A stretch of DNA of 64,000 nt from Arthrobacter sp. MA-N2. GTDB lineage: Bacteria; Actinomycetota; Actinomycetes; Actinomycetales; Micrococcaceae. The DNA lies in NCBI RefSeq assembly GCF_000517125.1, contig NZ_KI912155.1, positions 559,707-623,706 of the forward strand, given 5' to 3'. Below, piece by piece: positions 18,518 through 31,648 of the stretch. Below the pieces are notes generated by a model. It was not told where the DNA came from, ran no database searches, and was given only the letters and a program-made list of their open reading frames with translations. Every line of letters begins with the position of its first letter. Position 1 is the first letter of the stretch. A program made the position numbers and the translations under genes.

Positions 18518-18823
18518 CTACGCGAGCGGACCGCCGAAGATGTCGATTGTGCCTTCTTTGAGGGTGACAATTGCACGCTTGGTGCTCTTGCGCTGTCCCC
18601 AGCCGAATTTGGTGCGCTTGCGCTTACCGGCACGGTTGATGGTGTTGATCGATTCGACCTTGACGGAGAAAATCTTCTCCACGGCCAGCTTGATCTCAGC
18701 CTTGTTCGAGCGGGGGTCCACCAGGAAGGTGTACTTACCCTCGTCGATCAGGCCGTAGCTCTTTTCCGAAACGACGGGTGCAATGACGACGTCGCGCGGG
18801 TCTTTGATGGTGGCTGCACTCAC
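18518..18823 (-). CDS. rplW: 50S ribosomal protein L23
   Basis: Tunnel-exit protein that docks trigger factor and SRP. It has 101 residues, with [20 protein letters not shown], the strand [20 protein letters not shown] and [20 protein letters not shown]. Its start overlaps the rplD stop by 4 nt. Confidence 0.98.
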   Translation of the reverse strand: MSAATIKDPRDVVIAPVVSEKSYGLIDEGKYTFLVDPRSNKAEIKLAVEKIFSVKVESINTINRAGKRKRTKFGWGQRKSTKRAIVTLKEGTIDIFGGPLA

Positions 18824-19437
18824 TTGGCATCCTCCTCGTTCTTTGCCTTGTCAGCGATGAAAGCCTCGAACGCAGCCTTGGTGAAGACCACGTCGTCGGA
18901 AACCAGCACGTCGTAGGTGTTCAGCTGGTCTGCGTACAGAACGTGAACATCTGCGAGGTTGCGCACGGACAGTGCTGCGACGTCGTTTGCGCGCTCGATC
19001 ACAACGAGCAGGTTCCTGCGCTCAGAGACTGCACGCAGTGCGGCCAATGCTGCCTTGGAGGACGGCTTGGTGCCCTCGACCAGTTCAGCAACGACGTGGA
19101 TGCGTCCGTTACGTGCGCGGTCAGAGAGGGCGCCACGCAGTGCGGCAGCCTTCATCTTCTTGGGGGTGCGCTGGCTGTAGTCACGCGGCGTCGGGCCGTG
19201 GACGATGCCACCACCGGTCATGTGAGGAGCACGGATGGAACCCTGACGGGCGCGCCCGGTGCCCTTCTGCTTGAACGGCTTGCGGCCTGCACCGGAGACT
19301 TCGGCGCGGGTCTTGGTCTTGTGGGTACCCTGGCGAGCAGCAGCGAGCTGTGCGACGACGACCTGGTGCAGCAACGGCACGTTGGTCTGGACATCGAAGA
19401 TCTCTGCAGGCAGGTCTACCTTGACAGTGCTAGTCAT
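18820..19437 (-). CDS. rplD: 50S ribosomal protein L4
   Basis: Tunnel-lining protein; in E. coli it also represses the S10 operon. It has 205 residues, with the extended-loop motif [20 protein letters not shown] and [20 protein letters not shown], then a Rossmann-like C-terminal part. It lies 4 nt downstream of rplC and is coupled to rplW. Confidence 0.98.
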   Translation of the reverse strand: MTSTVKVDLPAEIFDVQTNVPLLHQVVVAQLAAARQGTHKTKTRAEVSGAGRKPFKQKGTGRARQGSIRAPHMTGGGIVHGPTPRDYSQRTPKKMKAAALRGALSDRARNGRIHVVAELVEGTKPSSKAALAALRAVSERRNLLVVIERANDVAALSVRNLADVHVLYADQLNTYDVLVSDDVVFTKAAFEAFIADKAKNEEDAK

Positions 19438-19441
19438 TGAA

Positions 19442-20092
19442 CTAGGCTCCCTTCACGGCGGTGCGTACGAGGACGACCTGGCCGCGGGCGCCGGGAACGG
19501 CACCCTTGATAAGGAGCAGCGACTTCTCAACGTCAACGGCGTGAACCGTGAGGTTCAGCGTGGTGTGACGTTCTGCGCCCATGCGGCCGGCCATTTTCAG
19601 ACCCTTGAAGACGCGGCTCGGGGTGGATGCGCCACCGATGGAACCGGGCTTGCGGTGGTTCTTGTGCGCACCGTGGGAGGCTCCAACGCCGTGGAAGCCG
19701 TGACGCTTCATAACACCGGCGAAGCCTTTACCCTTGCTGGTGCCGACGACGTCGATCTTCTGACCGGCTTCGAAGAGCTCCACAGAAAGCTCCTGACCCA
19801 GTTCGTAAGATGCGGCGTCTGCAGTGCGCAGTTCGACGACGTGGCGGCGGGGGGTTACGCCAGCCTTTTCAAAGTGACCAGCCAAGGGCTTGGTGACCTT
19901 GCGGGGATCGATCTGGCCGTAGCCGATCTGAACGGCGACATAGCCATCAGTCTCTGCGTTGCGCAGCTGGGTGATGACGTTCGAGTCAGCCTGGACGACA
20001 GTGACGGGGATGAGCTTGTTGTTCTCGTCCCAGACCTGGGTCATGCCGAGCTTCGTGCCCAGCAGGCCCTTTACGTTACGGGTTGCGGTCAT
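19442..20092 (-). CDS. rplC: 50S ribosomal protein L3
   Basis: Early assembly protein that reaches the peptidyl transferase centre. It has 216 residues: [20 protein letters not shown] at the start and the central [20 protein letters not shown], where the methylatable Gln of E. coli is replaced, as is common. It lies 18 nt after rpsJ. Confidence 0.98.
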   Translation of the reverse strand: MTATRNVKGLLGTKLGMTQVWDENNKLIPVTVVQADSNVITQLRNAETDGYVAVQIGYGQIDPRKVTKPLAGHFEKAGVTPRRHVVELRTADAASYELGQELSVELFEAGQKIDVVGTSKGKGFAGVMKRHGFHGVGASHGAHKNHRKPGSIGGASTPSRVFKGLKMAGRMGAERHTTLNLTVHAVDVEKSLLLIKGAVPGARGQVVLVRTAVKGA

Positions 20093-20110
20093 AGTTTTCT
20101 CAGCACCTCC

Positions 20111-20419
20111 CTACAGCTTGATTTCGATGTTCACGTCGGCCGGCAGGTCGAGACGCATAAGCGAGTCGACAGCCTTGGGCGTGGGGTCGATGATGTCGAT
20201 CAGACGCTTGTGAGTACGCATTTCAAAGTGCTCACGGCTGTCCTTGTACTTGTGGGGAGAGCGGATAACGCAGTACACGTTCTTCTCCGTCGGCAGCGGC
20301 ACGGGGCCGACTACCGTTGCGCCTGCGCGCGTGACCGTCTCAACGATCTTCCGCGCTGAAACATCAATGACCTCGTGGTCATATGACTTCAGCCGGATGC
20401 GGATTTTTTGTCCCGCCAT
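20111..20419 (-). CDS. rpsJ: 30S ribosomal protein S10
   Basis: Head protein, also NusE in transcription antitermination with NusB and NusG. It has 102 residues: [20 protein letters not shown] at the start, then [20 protein letters not shown] and [19 protein letters not shown]. It is the first gene of the S10 group, which runs without long gaps to rpsQ. Confidence 0.98.
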
Positions 20420-20807
20420 GTCGCCTGACTCTCTTTCAGTCTGTGCTGCCCTCGATTAAAGGCTGCCCTGTTCACTTACGTGTTGTATGTGGCTGCCGAA
20501 GCATTTGAAGCAGTACTACCACCCGCCGCACAAGCTGAATCCGGAGGGATCCGGGTTCCTCAACTTGCCGGTGTAACCGACCCCCGCGGTCGGGCGTGTC
20601 GCGATTTCCACGCACACGCGTCCGAATTCCTTGGGGGATCTGGGTTATGTTTGGGCTTCAGCTTGGACCCTGACATCCGGCATTATCCGGATCGGGACAC
20701 GAAGAAGCGCTTGAACAACTCACCTAGTATGCCCGAATTCCTCGGCAGAAGCCAATTGAGGCCCGTGGACCATTGCCATCGACTCTTGCCGTCAGGATGA
20801 TAGGGGC
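20420..20807. other. Divergent intergenic region rpsJ / GH1 gene
   Basis: These 388 bases contain the leaders of two divergent units and no supported gene. A candidate rpsJ promoter lies at 20482-20509. For the GH1 gene on the plus strand I see no convincing -35/-10 pair. The rpsJ leader would be about 55 nt if that promoter is right, much shorter than the L4-regulated leader of E. coli. Confidence 0.6.
20482..20509 (-). promoter_or_regulatory. Candidate promoter of the S10 group
   Basis: On the minus strand TTCAAA (20509-20504) and TACAAC (20487-20482) are spaced by 16 bp. Each matches 4 of 6 consensus bases. This is the best pair found upstream of rpsJ, but it is not strong. Confidence 0.35.
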
Positions 20808-22235
20808 ATGACTGTCCAAGATGCTGCCACGGTGGGGGAGCTCGCGGAGCGCATCCGGCCGGGCTTCACCTTGGGCGTCGCTTCAGCAGCCTTCCAGATC
20901 GAGGGATCGCTCACAGCCGATGGACGCGGACCGTCCAGTTGGGATGCGTTTGCCGAGAAGCCGGGCGCAATCGTCGACGGCCACTCCCCCGCAGTTGCCT
21001 GCGACCACTACAACCGGGCTGACGAGGACATCGCCCTCATGCAGGACCTGGGCGTGGATTCCTACCGACTCTCCCTCTCCTGGCCGCGGATCCAGCCGAG
21101 CGGCAAGGGACCGATCAACCAGCAGGGCCTGGACTTCTACGATCGGCTGATCGACAAGCTCTTGAAGGCCGGCATCTCCCCCATGGTGACCCTCTTCCAC
21201 TGGGACACCCCCCTGCCACTGGAACACGACGGCGGTTGGCTGACGCGTTCGACGGCGGAACGTTTCGCCGAATACTCCGCTGCGGCCGCCGGCCGCTTCG
21301 GCGACCGGGTGGCGCAATGGGTCACGCTGAACGAACCGGTTTCCGTCGCATTGCAAGGTTATGCCTTGGGCGTCCATGCTCCAGGTAGGCGCTTGCTTTT
21401 CGACGCGTTGCCTGCCGCGCACCACCAATTGTTGGGGCATGGTTTGGCTGTCCAGGCCTTGCGGGCGGAAGGCGTTGCGGGCGCCATCGGCGTTGCCAAC
21501 ATGCATTCGCCGGTCCGGCCCGCGAGCAAGCGCCTCACGGACGGCCTCATGTCGAAAGCCTTCGACCTCGTTTTCAACCGCGTTTATGCGGATCCGATCC
21601 TGCTCGGGCACTATCCGAAGCCGCCACTGCAGGTGAGGCCGTGGTTCCGCGCTCTGGGAAACGTCTCGGACGAGGATCTCAAGACTATCCACCAGCCGCT
21701 GGATTTCTATGGCGTCAACTACTACTACCCCGTCAAGATAGCTTCGGGCCGTGGGGACGGAACCACACCGGGCAACCATGCCGACATGATGACCAAGCTG
21801 CCGTTCCATCTGGCGGCCTTTCCCGAATACCAATCCACGGGATTCGGCTGGCCCGTGGCTCCCGAACATCTAGGTATCCTGCTGCGTGAGCTCAAAGACC
21901 GCTACGGAGCTGCGCTGCCTCCACTGTTCATCACAGAGAGCGGTGCGAGCTTCCCGGAGCCGGACCACACCGCGGGTCCAGTCCATGACTCCGACCGCAT
22001 CGATTACCTTGCTTCGCACCTCGGCCACGCATTGCGTGCCACGGCACCGGGCGGGATCGCCCACGACGTGGAACTACTGGGCTACTATGTCTGGACCCTG
22101 CTGGACAACTTCGAATGGGCCGCCGGCTATTCGCAGCGATTCGGGCTGGTTCACGTGGACTTCGACACCCTCGAGAGAACCCCCAAGGACTCCTTCTACT
22201 GGTACAAGTCCCTCAGCAGGGCGCGCCGGAGCTGA
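20808..22235 (+). CDS. Glycoside hydrolase family 1, predicted beta-glucosidase
   Basis: Retaining beta-glycosidase of 475 residues without a signal peptide, so it should act in the cytoplasm on imported or phosphate-free beta-glucosides. Family 1 motifs are complete: FTLGVASAAFQIEGS at 20-34, the acid/base in TLNEP (Glu176), and the nucleophile in ITESG (Glu377), where most members have ITENG. The C-terminal WTLLDNFEWAAGYSQRFGLV is also typical. The gene stands alone on the plus strand between rpsJ and tuf. The sugar ABC operon at 4-7 kb could supply substrate, but nothing ties the two together beyond proximity. Confidence 0.93.
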   Translation: MTVQDAATVGELAERIRPGFTLGVASAAFQIEGSLTADGRGPSSWDAFAEKPGAIVDGHSPAVACDHYNRADEDIALMQDLGVDSYRLSLSWPRIQPSGKGPINQQGLDFYDRLIDKLLKAGISPMVTLFHWDTPLPLEHDGGWLTRSTAERFAEYSAAAAGRFGDRVAQWVTLNEPVSVALQGYALGVHAPGRRLLFDALPAAHHQLLGHGLAVQALRAEGVAGAIGVANMHSPVRPASKRLTDGLMSKAFDLVFNRVYADPILLGHYPKPPLQVRPWFRALGNVSDEDLKTIHQPLDFYGVNYYYPVKIASGRGDGTTPGNHADMMTKLPFHLAAFPEYQSTGFGWPVAPEHLGILLRELKDRYGAALPPLFITESGASFPEPDHTAGPVHDSDRIDYLASHLGHALRATAPGGIAHDVELLGYYVWTLLDNFEWAAGYSQRFGLVHVDFDTLERTPKDSFYWYKSLSRARRS

Positions 22236-22267
22236 CGCAAAGTCCTTGATGGACCGAGCGTGCTAAA

Positions 22268-22393
22268 TCACTCTTTCTTATTCGCCCTGTTGATTCGCTT
22301 GGCACGATCGATTTCGCGGCGGAAGTACTTCCTCCCCCACGAGACCCCGACCGCTATCACCACAACCACGAGCAGAAAAATGAGCCATCCCAT
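22268..22393 (-). CDS. Small single-pass membrane protein, unknown function
   Basis: A 41-residue protein, starting MGWLIFLLVVVVIAVGVSWG and then strongly basic (RKYFRREIDRAKRINRANKK). One N-terminal membrane span with a positively charged cytoplasmic tail is predicted. The ATG has AGGAGG 8 nt upstream, a near-ideal ribosome site, which is the main reason to accept it. The frame is open further 5' but without a site. It is convergent with the GH1 gene. I do not recognise a family. Confidence 0.7.
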   Translation of the reverse strand: MGWLIFLLVVVVIAVGVSWGRKYFRREIDRAKRINRANKKE

Positions 22394-22737
22394 TCCGCAT
22401 TCCTCCTTTGGGCCAACGCTATCAGGGCGCAGTCCGCATCCGGCAGTGCAGACGTGCACTCCCGGGCCCAGACGCGCGCTCACTTATGCCGCCCCCGCCG
22501 GACGCTCGTACAGCCGAAGTAACGTTTGCAGCGAGACTACCTCCGACGGATTCATCGTTGAGGCACAAGAAGCCGCAATGGATCGTGCCTGACAGCCGTC
22601 TGTAGGCATTTTGCGCGATCCGAGCCGCTCAGCGAAAAAGACGACAAAGAATAACCCCGCCACACAGTGACGGGGTTATTCTTTGGTTTGCTGCCGGCCG
22701 ACAAGCGGCCGGCACTTCACCGATCTACAAGTAGGAG
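22394..22737. other. Intergenic region between the small membrane protein and tuf
   Basis: These 344 bases hold the tuf terminator at 22646-22684 and the presumed promoter of the 41-residue protein, for which no clear boxes were found. No further gene is supported. Confidence 0.6.
22646..22684. terminator. tuf terminator, symmetrical
   Basis: A perfect 14-bp stem (22646-22659 with 22671-22684) around an 11-nt loop, with AAAGAATAA on one arm and TTATTCTTT on the other. It can end the fusA-tuf transcript on the minus strand and block readthrough from the plus side. Confidence 0.88.
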
Positions 22738-23928
22738 CTACTTGAGGATCTTGGTGACACGTCCCGAACCAACGGTGCGGCCACCTTCACGGATTGCGAA
22801 GCCGAGGCCCTCTTCCATAGCGATCGGCTGGATGAGCTCAACGGTCATCTCAGTGTTGTCGCCAGGCATAACCATTTCCGTGCCTTCCGGCAGGGTGATA
22901 ACGCCGGTTACGTCCGTGGTACGGAAGTAGAACTGCGGGCGGTAGTTCGAGTAGAACGGGTTGTGACGTCCGCCTTCGTCCTTGGAAAGGATGTAGACGT
23001 TGGCCTCGAAGTCGGTGTGCGGGGTGATGGAACCCGGCTTGACGACAACCTGGCCACGCTCGACGTCGTCGCGCTTCAGACCGCGGAGCAGGAGGCCACA
23101 GTTCTCGCCGGCCCATGCTTCGTCGAGCTGCTTGTGGAACATCTCGATACCGGTAACGGTGGTCTTCTGGACCGGACGGATACCAACGATTTCAACTTCA
23201 GAGTTGATCGCGAGGGTACCACGCTCGGCGCGACCCGTAACAACGGTGCCACGACCGGTGATCGTGAAGACGTCTTCGATCGGCATCAGGAACGGCTTGT
23301 CGCGGTCACGAACGGGGTCCGGAACCGAGTTGTCGACAGCTTCCATGAGGTCCTCGACGGACTTGACCCAAACCGGGTCGCCTTCGAGTGCCTTGAGGCC
23401 GGAAACGCGGACAACCGGAGCGTCGTCGCCATCAAAGCCCTGAGCGCTGAGCAGCTCGCGAACTTCCATTTCAACGAGGTCGAGAAGCTCTTCGTCGTCG
23501 ACCATGTCGGACTTGTTCAGCGCGACCAGCAGGTAGGGAACACCAACCTGGCGGGCGAGCAGAACGTGCTCGCGGGTCTGAGCCATCGGGCCGTCAGTGG
23601 CGGCAACCACGAGGATCGCACCGTCCATCTGGGCAGCACCGGTGATCATGTTCTTGATGTAGTCAGCGTGACCCGGAGCGTCTACGTGTGCGTAGTGGCG
23701 CTTCTCGGTCTGGTACTCAACGTGGGAGATGTTGATGGTAATACCACGCTGGCGCTCTTCCGGAGCAGAGTCAATCGACGCGAAGTCGCGCTGCTCGTTG
23801 AGAGTGGGGTACTTGTCGTACAGCACCTTGGAAATGGCGGCAGTCAGCGTCGTCTTACCGTGGTCAACGTGACCAATGGTGCCGATGTTGACGTGCGGCT
23901 TAGTCCGCTCGAACTTTGCCTTTGCCAC
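22738..23928 (-). CDS. tuf: Elongation factor Tu
   Basis: GTPase that delivers aminoacyl-tRNA to the ribosome, 396 residues. The G1 loop GHVDHGKTT is near residues 19-27, G3 is DAPGHADY, G4 is NKSDMVD, and the domain 2 and 3 landmarks GRAERGTL and [17 protein letters not shown]-like segments are present. The GTG start follows AGGAGG. It lies 236 nt after fusA, with a candidate -10 box of its own, and ends at a strong terminator. Confidence 0.98.
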   Translation of the reverse strand: MAKAKFERTKPHVNIGTIGHVDHGKTTLTAAISKVLYDKYPTLNEQRDFASIDSAPEERQRGITINISHVEYQTEKRHYAHVDAPGHADYIKNMITGAAQMDGAILVVAATDGPMAQTREHVLLARQVGVPYLLVALNKSDMVDDEELLDLVEMEVRELLSAQGFDGDDAPVVRVSGLKALEGDPVWVKSVEDLMEAVDNSVPDPVRDRDKPFLMPIEDVFTITGRGTVVTGRAERGTLAINSEVEIVGIRPVQKTTVTGIEMFHKQLDEAWAGENCGLLLRGLKRDDVERGQVVVKPGSITPHTDFEANVYILSKDEGGRHNPFYSNYRPQFYFRTTDVTGVITLPEGTEMVMPGDNTEMTVELIQPIAMEEGLGFAIREGGRTVGSGRVTKILK

Positions 23929-23997
23929 AGGTTCCTCCTAGAACGATTTCAAGTGAGTTGCTCCTCGGCCGCGCTTTTCGCGGCAGAAACTCCAGCA

Positions 23998-24003
23998 AGT
24001 CTA
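23998..24003 (-). promoter_or_regulatory. Candidate -10 box in the fusA-tuf gap
   Basis: TAGACT on the minus strand, 70 nt before the tuf start, is the same -10 hexamer as upstream of tRNA-Trp. No good -35 was found at 16-19 bp; TTCACC lies at 19 bp. A separate tuf promoter is plausible for a gene needed at higher level than fusA. Confidence 0.3.
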
Positions 24004-24164
24004 CTTGGGGGCTTTGGATTTGGTGAAATTGCAGATTCAGGGGCCAATGCTGGTACCTGGAGTCTGTTCGTGCAGGGACCGGACTGCAGCCTGGGCCAAA
24101 GCCCGGCCACCCGCACTGAATGCCTTCCCGGAACGGGCCAGCATCCTGGTTAATCCGTCGGTGA

Positions 24165-26279
24165 TTACTCGCCGCGGTTCTTCTGGATGATCTCGTCGGC
24201 AACTGCCTTCGGGACCTCGGCGTAGCTGTTGAACGTCATGGAGTACACAGCACGGCCCTGGGTCTTCGAACGCAGGTCACCGATGTATCCGAACATGCCG
24301 GACAACGGAACGTGCGCACGGATCACCTTGACACCAGCGGCATCTTCCATGGACTGCATCTGGCCACGGCGGGAGTTGAGGTCACCGATTACTTCACCCA
24401 TGTATTCCTCAGGGGTGCGGACCTCAACATCCATCAGCGGTTCGAGCAGAACGGGGTTAGCCTTGCGTGCAGCTTCCTTGAAAGCCATACGGCCGGCGAT
24501 CTTGAATGCCATTTCCGAGGAGTCAACATCGTGGTACGCGCCGTCGATCAGCGTGGCCTTGATGCCGACAACCGGGTAGCCGGCCAGAACGCCGTCGTTG
24601 AGCGCATCCTGGATGCCCGCGTCAACGGACGGGATGTACTCGCGGGGCACGCGGCCACCCGTGACCTTGTTCTCGAACGCGTAGAGTTCGCCGTCGGAGG
24701 TGTCCATCGGCTCAATAGCGATCTGGATCTTCGCGAACTGACCCGAACCACCGGTCTGCTTCTTGTGCGTGTAGTCGTGACGCTCTACAGCGCGCTTGAT
24801 GGTTTCGCGGTAAGCAACCTGCGGCTTGCCAACGTTTGCCTCGACCTTGAATTCGCGGCGCATGCGGTCCACCAGGATGTCCAGGTGGAGCTCGCCCATG
24901 CCGGCGATGATGGTCTGACCGGTGTCCTCGTTGAGGGAAACCTGGAAGGTCGGGTCCTCAGCGGAGAGTTTCTGGATAGCCGTGGAGAGCTTCTCCTGGT
25001 CACCCTTGGTGTTCGGCTCGATCGCAACCGAGATCACGGGCTCCGGGAAGCTCATGGACTCGAGGACAATCTGGTTGTTCGGGTCGCACAGGGTGTCGCC
25101 CGTGGTGGTGTCCTTCAGACCGATAGCTGCGTAGATGTGGCCAGCGGTAGCGCCTTCAACAGGCATTTCCTTGTTGGCGTGCATCTGGAACAGCTTGCCG
25201 ATGCGCTCCTTCTTGCCCTTGGTGGAGTTGACCACCTGGGCACCTGCTTCTACGTGACCGGAGTACACGCGGATGAAGGTGAGCTGGCCGAAGAACGGGT
25301 GCGCGGCAATCTTGAACGCCAGGGCCGAGAACGGCTCGTCGGCAGAAGGCTTGCGGGTGAGCTCCTTCTCTTCGTCGCGCGGGTCGTGACCGACCATGGG
25401 CGGGACGTCGAGCGGGTTCGGCAGGAAGTCAACAACAGCATCCAGCATCGGCTGCACGCCGCGGTTCTTGAAGGCAGAACCACAGAGAACCGGGTAGAGC
25501 TCGGAGTTGATGGTCATCTTGCGGATGCCGGCCTTGAGCTCCTCGACAGTGAGTTCTTCACCTTCGAGGTACTTCTCCATGAGTTCTTCGGAAGCCTCGG
25601 CAACAGTCTCGACGAGCTGCGCACGGTATTCCTCAGCCTTGGCCTGGAGATCAGCGGGGATCTCCTGGACCTCGTACTTGGCGCCCATGGTGACGTCACC
25701 CTTGGCATCGCCCGGCCACACCAGGGCGCGCATCTCAAGGAGATCCACGACGCCGATGAAGTCGTTCTCAGCACCGATCGGCAGCTGGATAACCAGCGGC
25801 TTGGCGCCGAGGCGGCTGATGATGGTGTCTACGGTGAAGTAGAAGTCAGCGCCGAGCTTGTCCATCTTGTTGACGAAGCAGATACGCGGCACGTTGTACT
25901 TGTCAGCCTGACGCCACACAGTCTCGGACTGCGGCTCGACGCCTTCCTTGCCGTCGAAGACAGCAACTGCACCGTCGAGGACGCGCAGCGAGCGCTCGAC
26001 CTCAACCGTGAAGTCCACGTGGCCCGGGGTGTCGATGATGTTGATCTGGTTCTTGTCCCAGAAGCAGGTGACGGCGGCAGACGTGATGGTAATGCCGCGT
26101 TCCTTTTCCTGTTCCATCCAGTCGGTCGTCGAAGCGCCGTCGTGCGTTTCGCCGATCTTGTGGTTCACACCTGTGTAAAACAGAATGCGCTCGGTGGTAG
26201 TGGTCTTGCCGGCATCGATGTGGGCCATGATGCCGATGTTGCGGACCTTGCTAAGGTCGGTAAGCACGTCCTGTGCCAC
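24165..26279 (-). CDS. fusA: Elongation factor G
   Basis: Translocation and recycling GTPase, 704 residues. Visible motifs are G1 [15 protein letters not shown], switch 2 [20 protein letters not shown] and G4 [10 protein letters not shown], with domain IV near [15 protein letters not shown] and the C-terminal GDLNSRRGQ segment. The GTG start has AGGGAG upstream. It follows rpsG by 68 nt in the str operon. Confidence 0.98.
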   Translation of the reverse strand: MAQDVLTDLSKVRNIGIMAHIDAGKTTTTERILFYTGVNHKIGETHDGASTTDWMEQEKERGITITSAAVTCFWDKNQINIIDTPGHVDFTVEVERSLRVLDGAVAVFDGKEGVEPQSETVWRQADKYNVPRICFVNKMDKLGADFYFTVDTIISRLGAKPLVIQLPIGAENDFIGVVDLLEMRALVWPGDAKGDVTMGAKYEVQEIPADLQAKAEEYRAQLVETVAEASEELMEKYLEGEELTVEELKAGIRKMTINSELYPVLCGSAFKNRGVQPMLDAVVDFLPNPLDVPPMVGHDPRDEEKELTRKPSADEPFSALAFKIAAHPFFGQLTFIRVYSGHVEAGAQVVNSTKGKKERIGKLFQMHANKEMPVEGATAGHIYAAIGLKDTTTGDTLCDPNNQIVLESMSFPEPVISVAIEPNTKGDQEKLSTAIQKLSAEDPTFQVSLNEDTGQTIIAGMGELHLDILVDRMRREFKVEANVGKPQVAYRETIKRAVERHDYTHKKQTGGSGQFAKIQIAIEPMDTSDGELYAFENKVTGGRVPREYIPSVDAGIQDALNDGVLAGYPVVGIKATLIDGAYHDVDSSEMAFKIAGRMAFKEAARKANPVLLEPLMDVEVRTPEEYMGEVIGDLNSRRGQMQSMEDAAGVKVIRAHVPLSGMFGYIGDLRSKTQGRAVYSMTFNSYAEVPKAVADEIIQKNRGE

Positions 26280-26347
26280 GGTGTCTCCCTTTCGGATGGA
26301 CTACACGTTCGCCGCCAGCTCAAAGAGCCGGCGGCGTCCGGGAAGTT

Positions 26348-26818
26348 TTACCAGCGGTAGTGTGCGAAGGCCTTGTTCGACTCGGCCATCTTGTGGGTGT
26401 CTTCGCGACGCTTCACAGCGGCACCGAGACCGTTGGACGCATCCAGGATTTCGTTCTGGAGGCGCTCGGTCATCGTCTTCTCGCGGCGTGCCTTGGAGTA
26501 GCCAACGAGCCAGCGGAGGGCGAGGGCGGTGGAGCGGCCCGGCTTGACCTCAACGGGAACCTGATAGGTAGCGCCACCGACACGGCGGGAGCGAACCTCA
26601 AGGGAAGGCTTGACGTTATCCATGGCCTTCTTGAGGGCGGCGACGGGGTCGCCACCGGACTTGGCGCGTGCACCTTCGAGGGCACCGTAAACGATGCGCT
26701 CTGCGGTGGACTTCTTGCCGTCGACCAGAACCTTGTTGATCAGCTGGGTGACCAACGGGGAACCGTAAACGGGATCGGAAACTAGCGGCCGCTTCGGGGC
26801 CGGACCCTTGCGAGGCAT
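26348..26818 (-). CDS. rpsG: 30S ribosomal protein S7
   Basis: Head assembly protein of 156 residues, starting [20 protein letters not shown] and with [20 protein letters not shown]; the C-terminus [13 protein letters not shown] matches the long S7 form. The ATG at 26818 lies 1 nt after the rpsL stop, so the upstream extension of the frame is ignored. Confidence 0.98.
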   Translation of the reverse strand: MPRKGPAPKRPLVSDPVYGSPLVTQLINKVLVDGKKSTAERIVYGALEGARAKSGGDPVAALKKAMDNVKPSLEVRSRRVGGATYQVPVEVKPGRSTALALRWLVGYSKARREKTMTERLQNEILDASNGLGAAVKRREDTHKMAESNKAFAHYRW

Positions 26819-26819
26819 A

Positions 26820-27194
26820 TTACTTCTTCTCCATCTTTGCGCCGTAGCGGCTGCGGGCCTGCTTGCGGTTCTTGACACCCTGGGTATCGAGGGCACCACG
26901 GACGATCTTGTAACGGACACCGGGAAGGTCCTTCACGCGACCACCACGGACGAGCACGATGGAGTGCTCCTGAAGGTTGTGGCCAACACCGGGGATGTAG
27001 GCGGTAACTTCAACGCCACCGTTGAGGCGCACACGTGCAACCTTACGCAGAGCCGAGTTCGGCTTCTTCGGGGTGGTCGTGTAAACGCGGGTGCAAACAC
27101 CGCGGCGCATCGGGCTGCCCTTAAGCGCGGGAGCCTTGGTCTTGGAGACCTTAGGCGTGCGGCCCTTGCGGACCAGCTGGTTAATCGTAGGCAC
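26820..27194 (-). CDS. rpsL: 30S ribosomal protein S12
   Basis: Decoding-centre protein, 124 residues. The GTG at 27194 gives the standard N-terminus [15 protein letters not shown], with GGAG 9 nt upstream. Lys43 in [11 protein letters not shown] and Lys88 in [13 protein letters not shown], the usual positions of streptomycin-resistance changes, are both wild type. It is the first gene of rpsL-rpsG-fusA. Confidence 0.98.
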   Translation of the reverse strand: MPTINQLVRKGRTPKVSKTKAPALKGSPMRRGVCTRVYTTTPKKPNSALRKVARVRLNGGVEVTAYIPGVGHNLQEHSIVLVRGGRVKDLPGVRYKIVRGALDTQGVKNRKQARSRYGAKMEKK

Positions 27195-27436
27195 TTTCGT
27201 GTTCTCCGTTGGTTTGATCTCTGCCCCCACGCCCGGGCGTCAGCCTGGGTTTACGTGAGAGCTTTGGCGTTGTCCCTGCGGCCTGGGCCCGAGGACCCGA
27301 AGGGCGTGCAAAAGTGCGGCATTCGTTGCGCACGTAGCCCGCAACCCGGAAACAGGCTCCACCCAACATCATGAGAACAAAACCAAAATGATGCCGCGGC
27401 GGCCTTCATCCACTGCCACACAGAACAATTACACAA

Positions 27437-27466
27437 ATTCTAGCATGGCTTGATCGGAGGGCTTAA
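27437..27466 (-). promoter_or_regulatory. Candidate promoter of the rpsL-rpsG-fusA operon
   Basis: TAGAAT on the minus strand (27442-27437) is a strong -10 match. TTAAGC (27466-27461) is 18 bp upstream as a weak -35. The inferred leader is about 235 nt. Confidence 0.5.
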
Positions 27467-27486
27467 TCGGGTGTATGGGGTCGAAC

Positions 27487-27515
27487 GACGACGGCGGCCC
27501 CCTTCCGCCGTCGTC
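27487..27515 (-). other. Second hairpin downstream of rpoC
   Basis: GACGACGGCGG (27487-27497) pairs perfectly with CCGCCGTCGTC (27505-27515). It lies beyond the main rpoC terminator and may act as a backup stop. Confidence 0.6.
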
Positions 27516-27530
27516 GGGCACCAAACGGGA

Positions 27531-27561
27531 AGGACCCCGCACTCATCGAGTGCGGGGTCCT
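27531..27561 (-). terminator. Terminator downstream of rpoC
   Basis: A perfect 14-bp stem, AGGACCCCGCACTC (27531-27544) with its complement at 27548-27561, around a 3-nt loop. The tail on the minus strand is TTCCCGTTTG, so the U-run is modest but the stem is very stable. Confidence 0.8.
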
Positions 27562-27645
27562 ACCTTGACTTGAATACTAAGGGCAGGGCGGCAGGGTCCC
27601 TACGTGGCGCGGAACGCGACACGAAAGGGCCCGCCGTGCCCGTTC

Positions 27646-31545
<3,900 letters not shown>

Positions 31546-31611
31546 ATGGTCCCTGTTCTCTCTTGTTCTCTAAATTCTGAAGTCTTGGGTTTGCGGAAAG
31601 AGGCAGCTGCC

Positions 31612-31639
31612 TTGGCTGGCGGCTCGCGCCGCCAGCCAA
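31612..31639 (-). other. Hairpin between rpoB and rpoC
   Basis: TTGGCTGGCGGC (31612-31623) pairs perfectly with 31628-31639 around a TCGC loop, 9 nt after the rpoB stop. There is no U-tract. It may be a processing or stability element that sets the ratio of the two subunits. Confidence 0.7.
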
Positions 31640-31648
31640 AAGCGCTGT

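Larger units (their letters stand above)
27195..27645 (-). other. Non-coding gap between rpoC and rpsL
   Basis: These 451 bases contain two hairpins behind rpoC (27487-27515 with 11 bp, and 27531-27561 with 14 bp), a candidate rpsL promoter at 27437-27466, and a leader of about 235 nt. No gene is supported. The leader is long for an actinobacterial str operon and could hold a regulatory structure. Confidence 0.7.

Noticed and set aside
20480-20800. Possible 106-residue protein in the rpsJ/GH1 gap
   Set aside because: No ribosome site, no recognisable motif, and it would overlap the promoter region of rpsJ.
24312-26360. Open frame of about 680 codons opposite fusA
   Set aside because: Antisense shadow of EF-G; no independent support.
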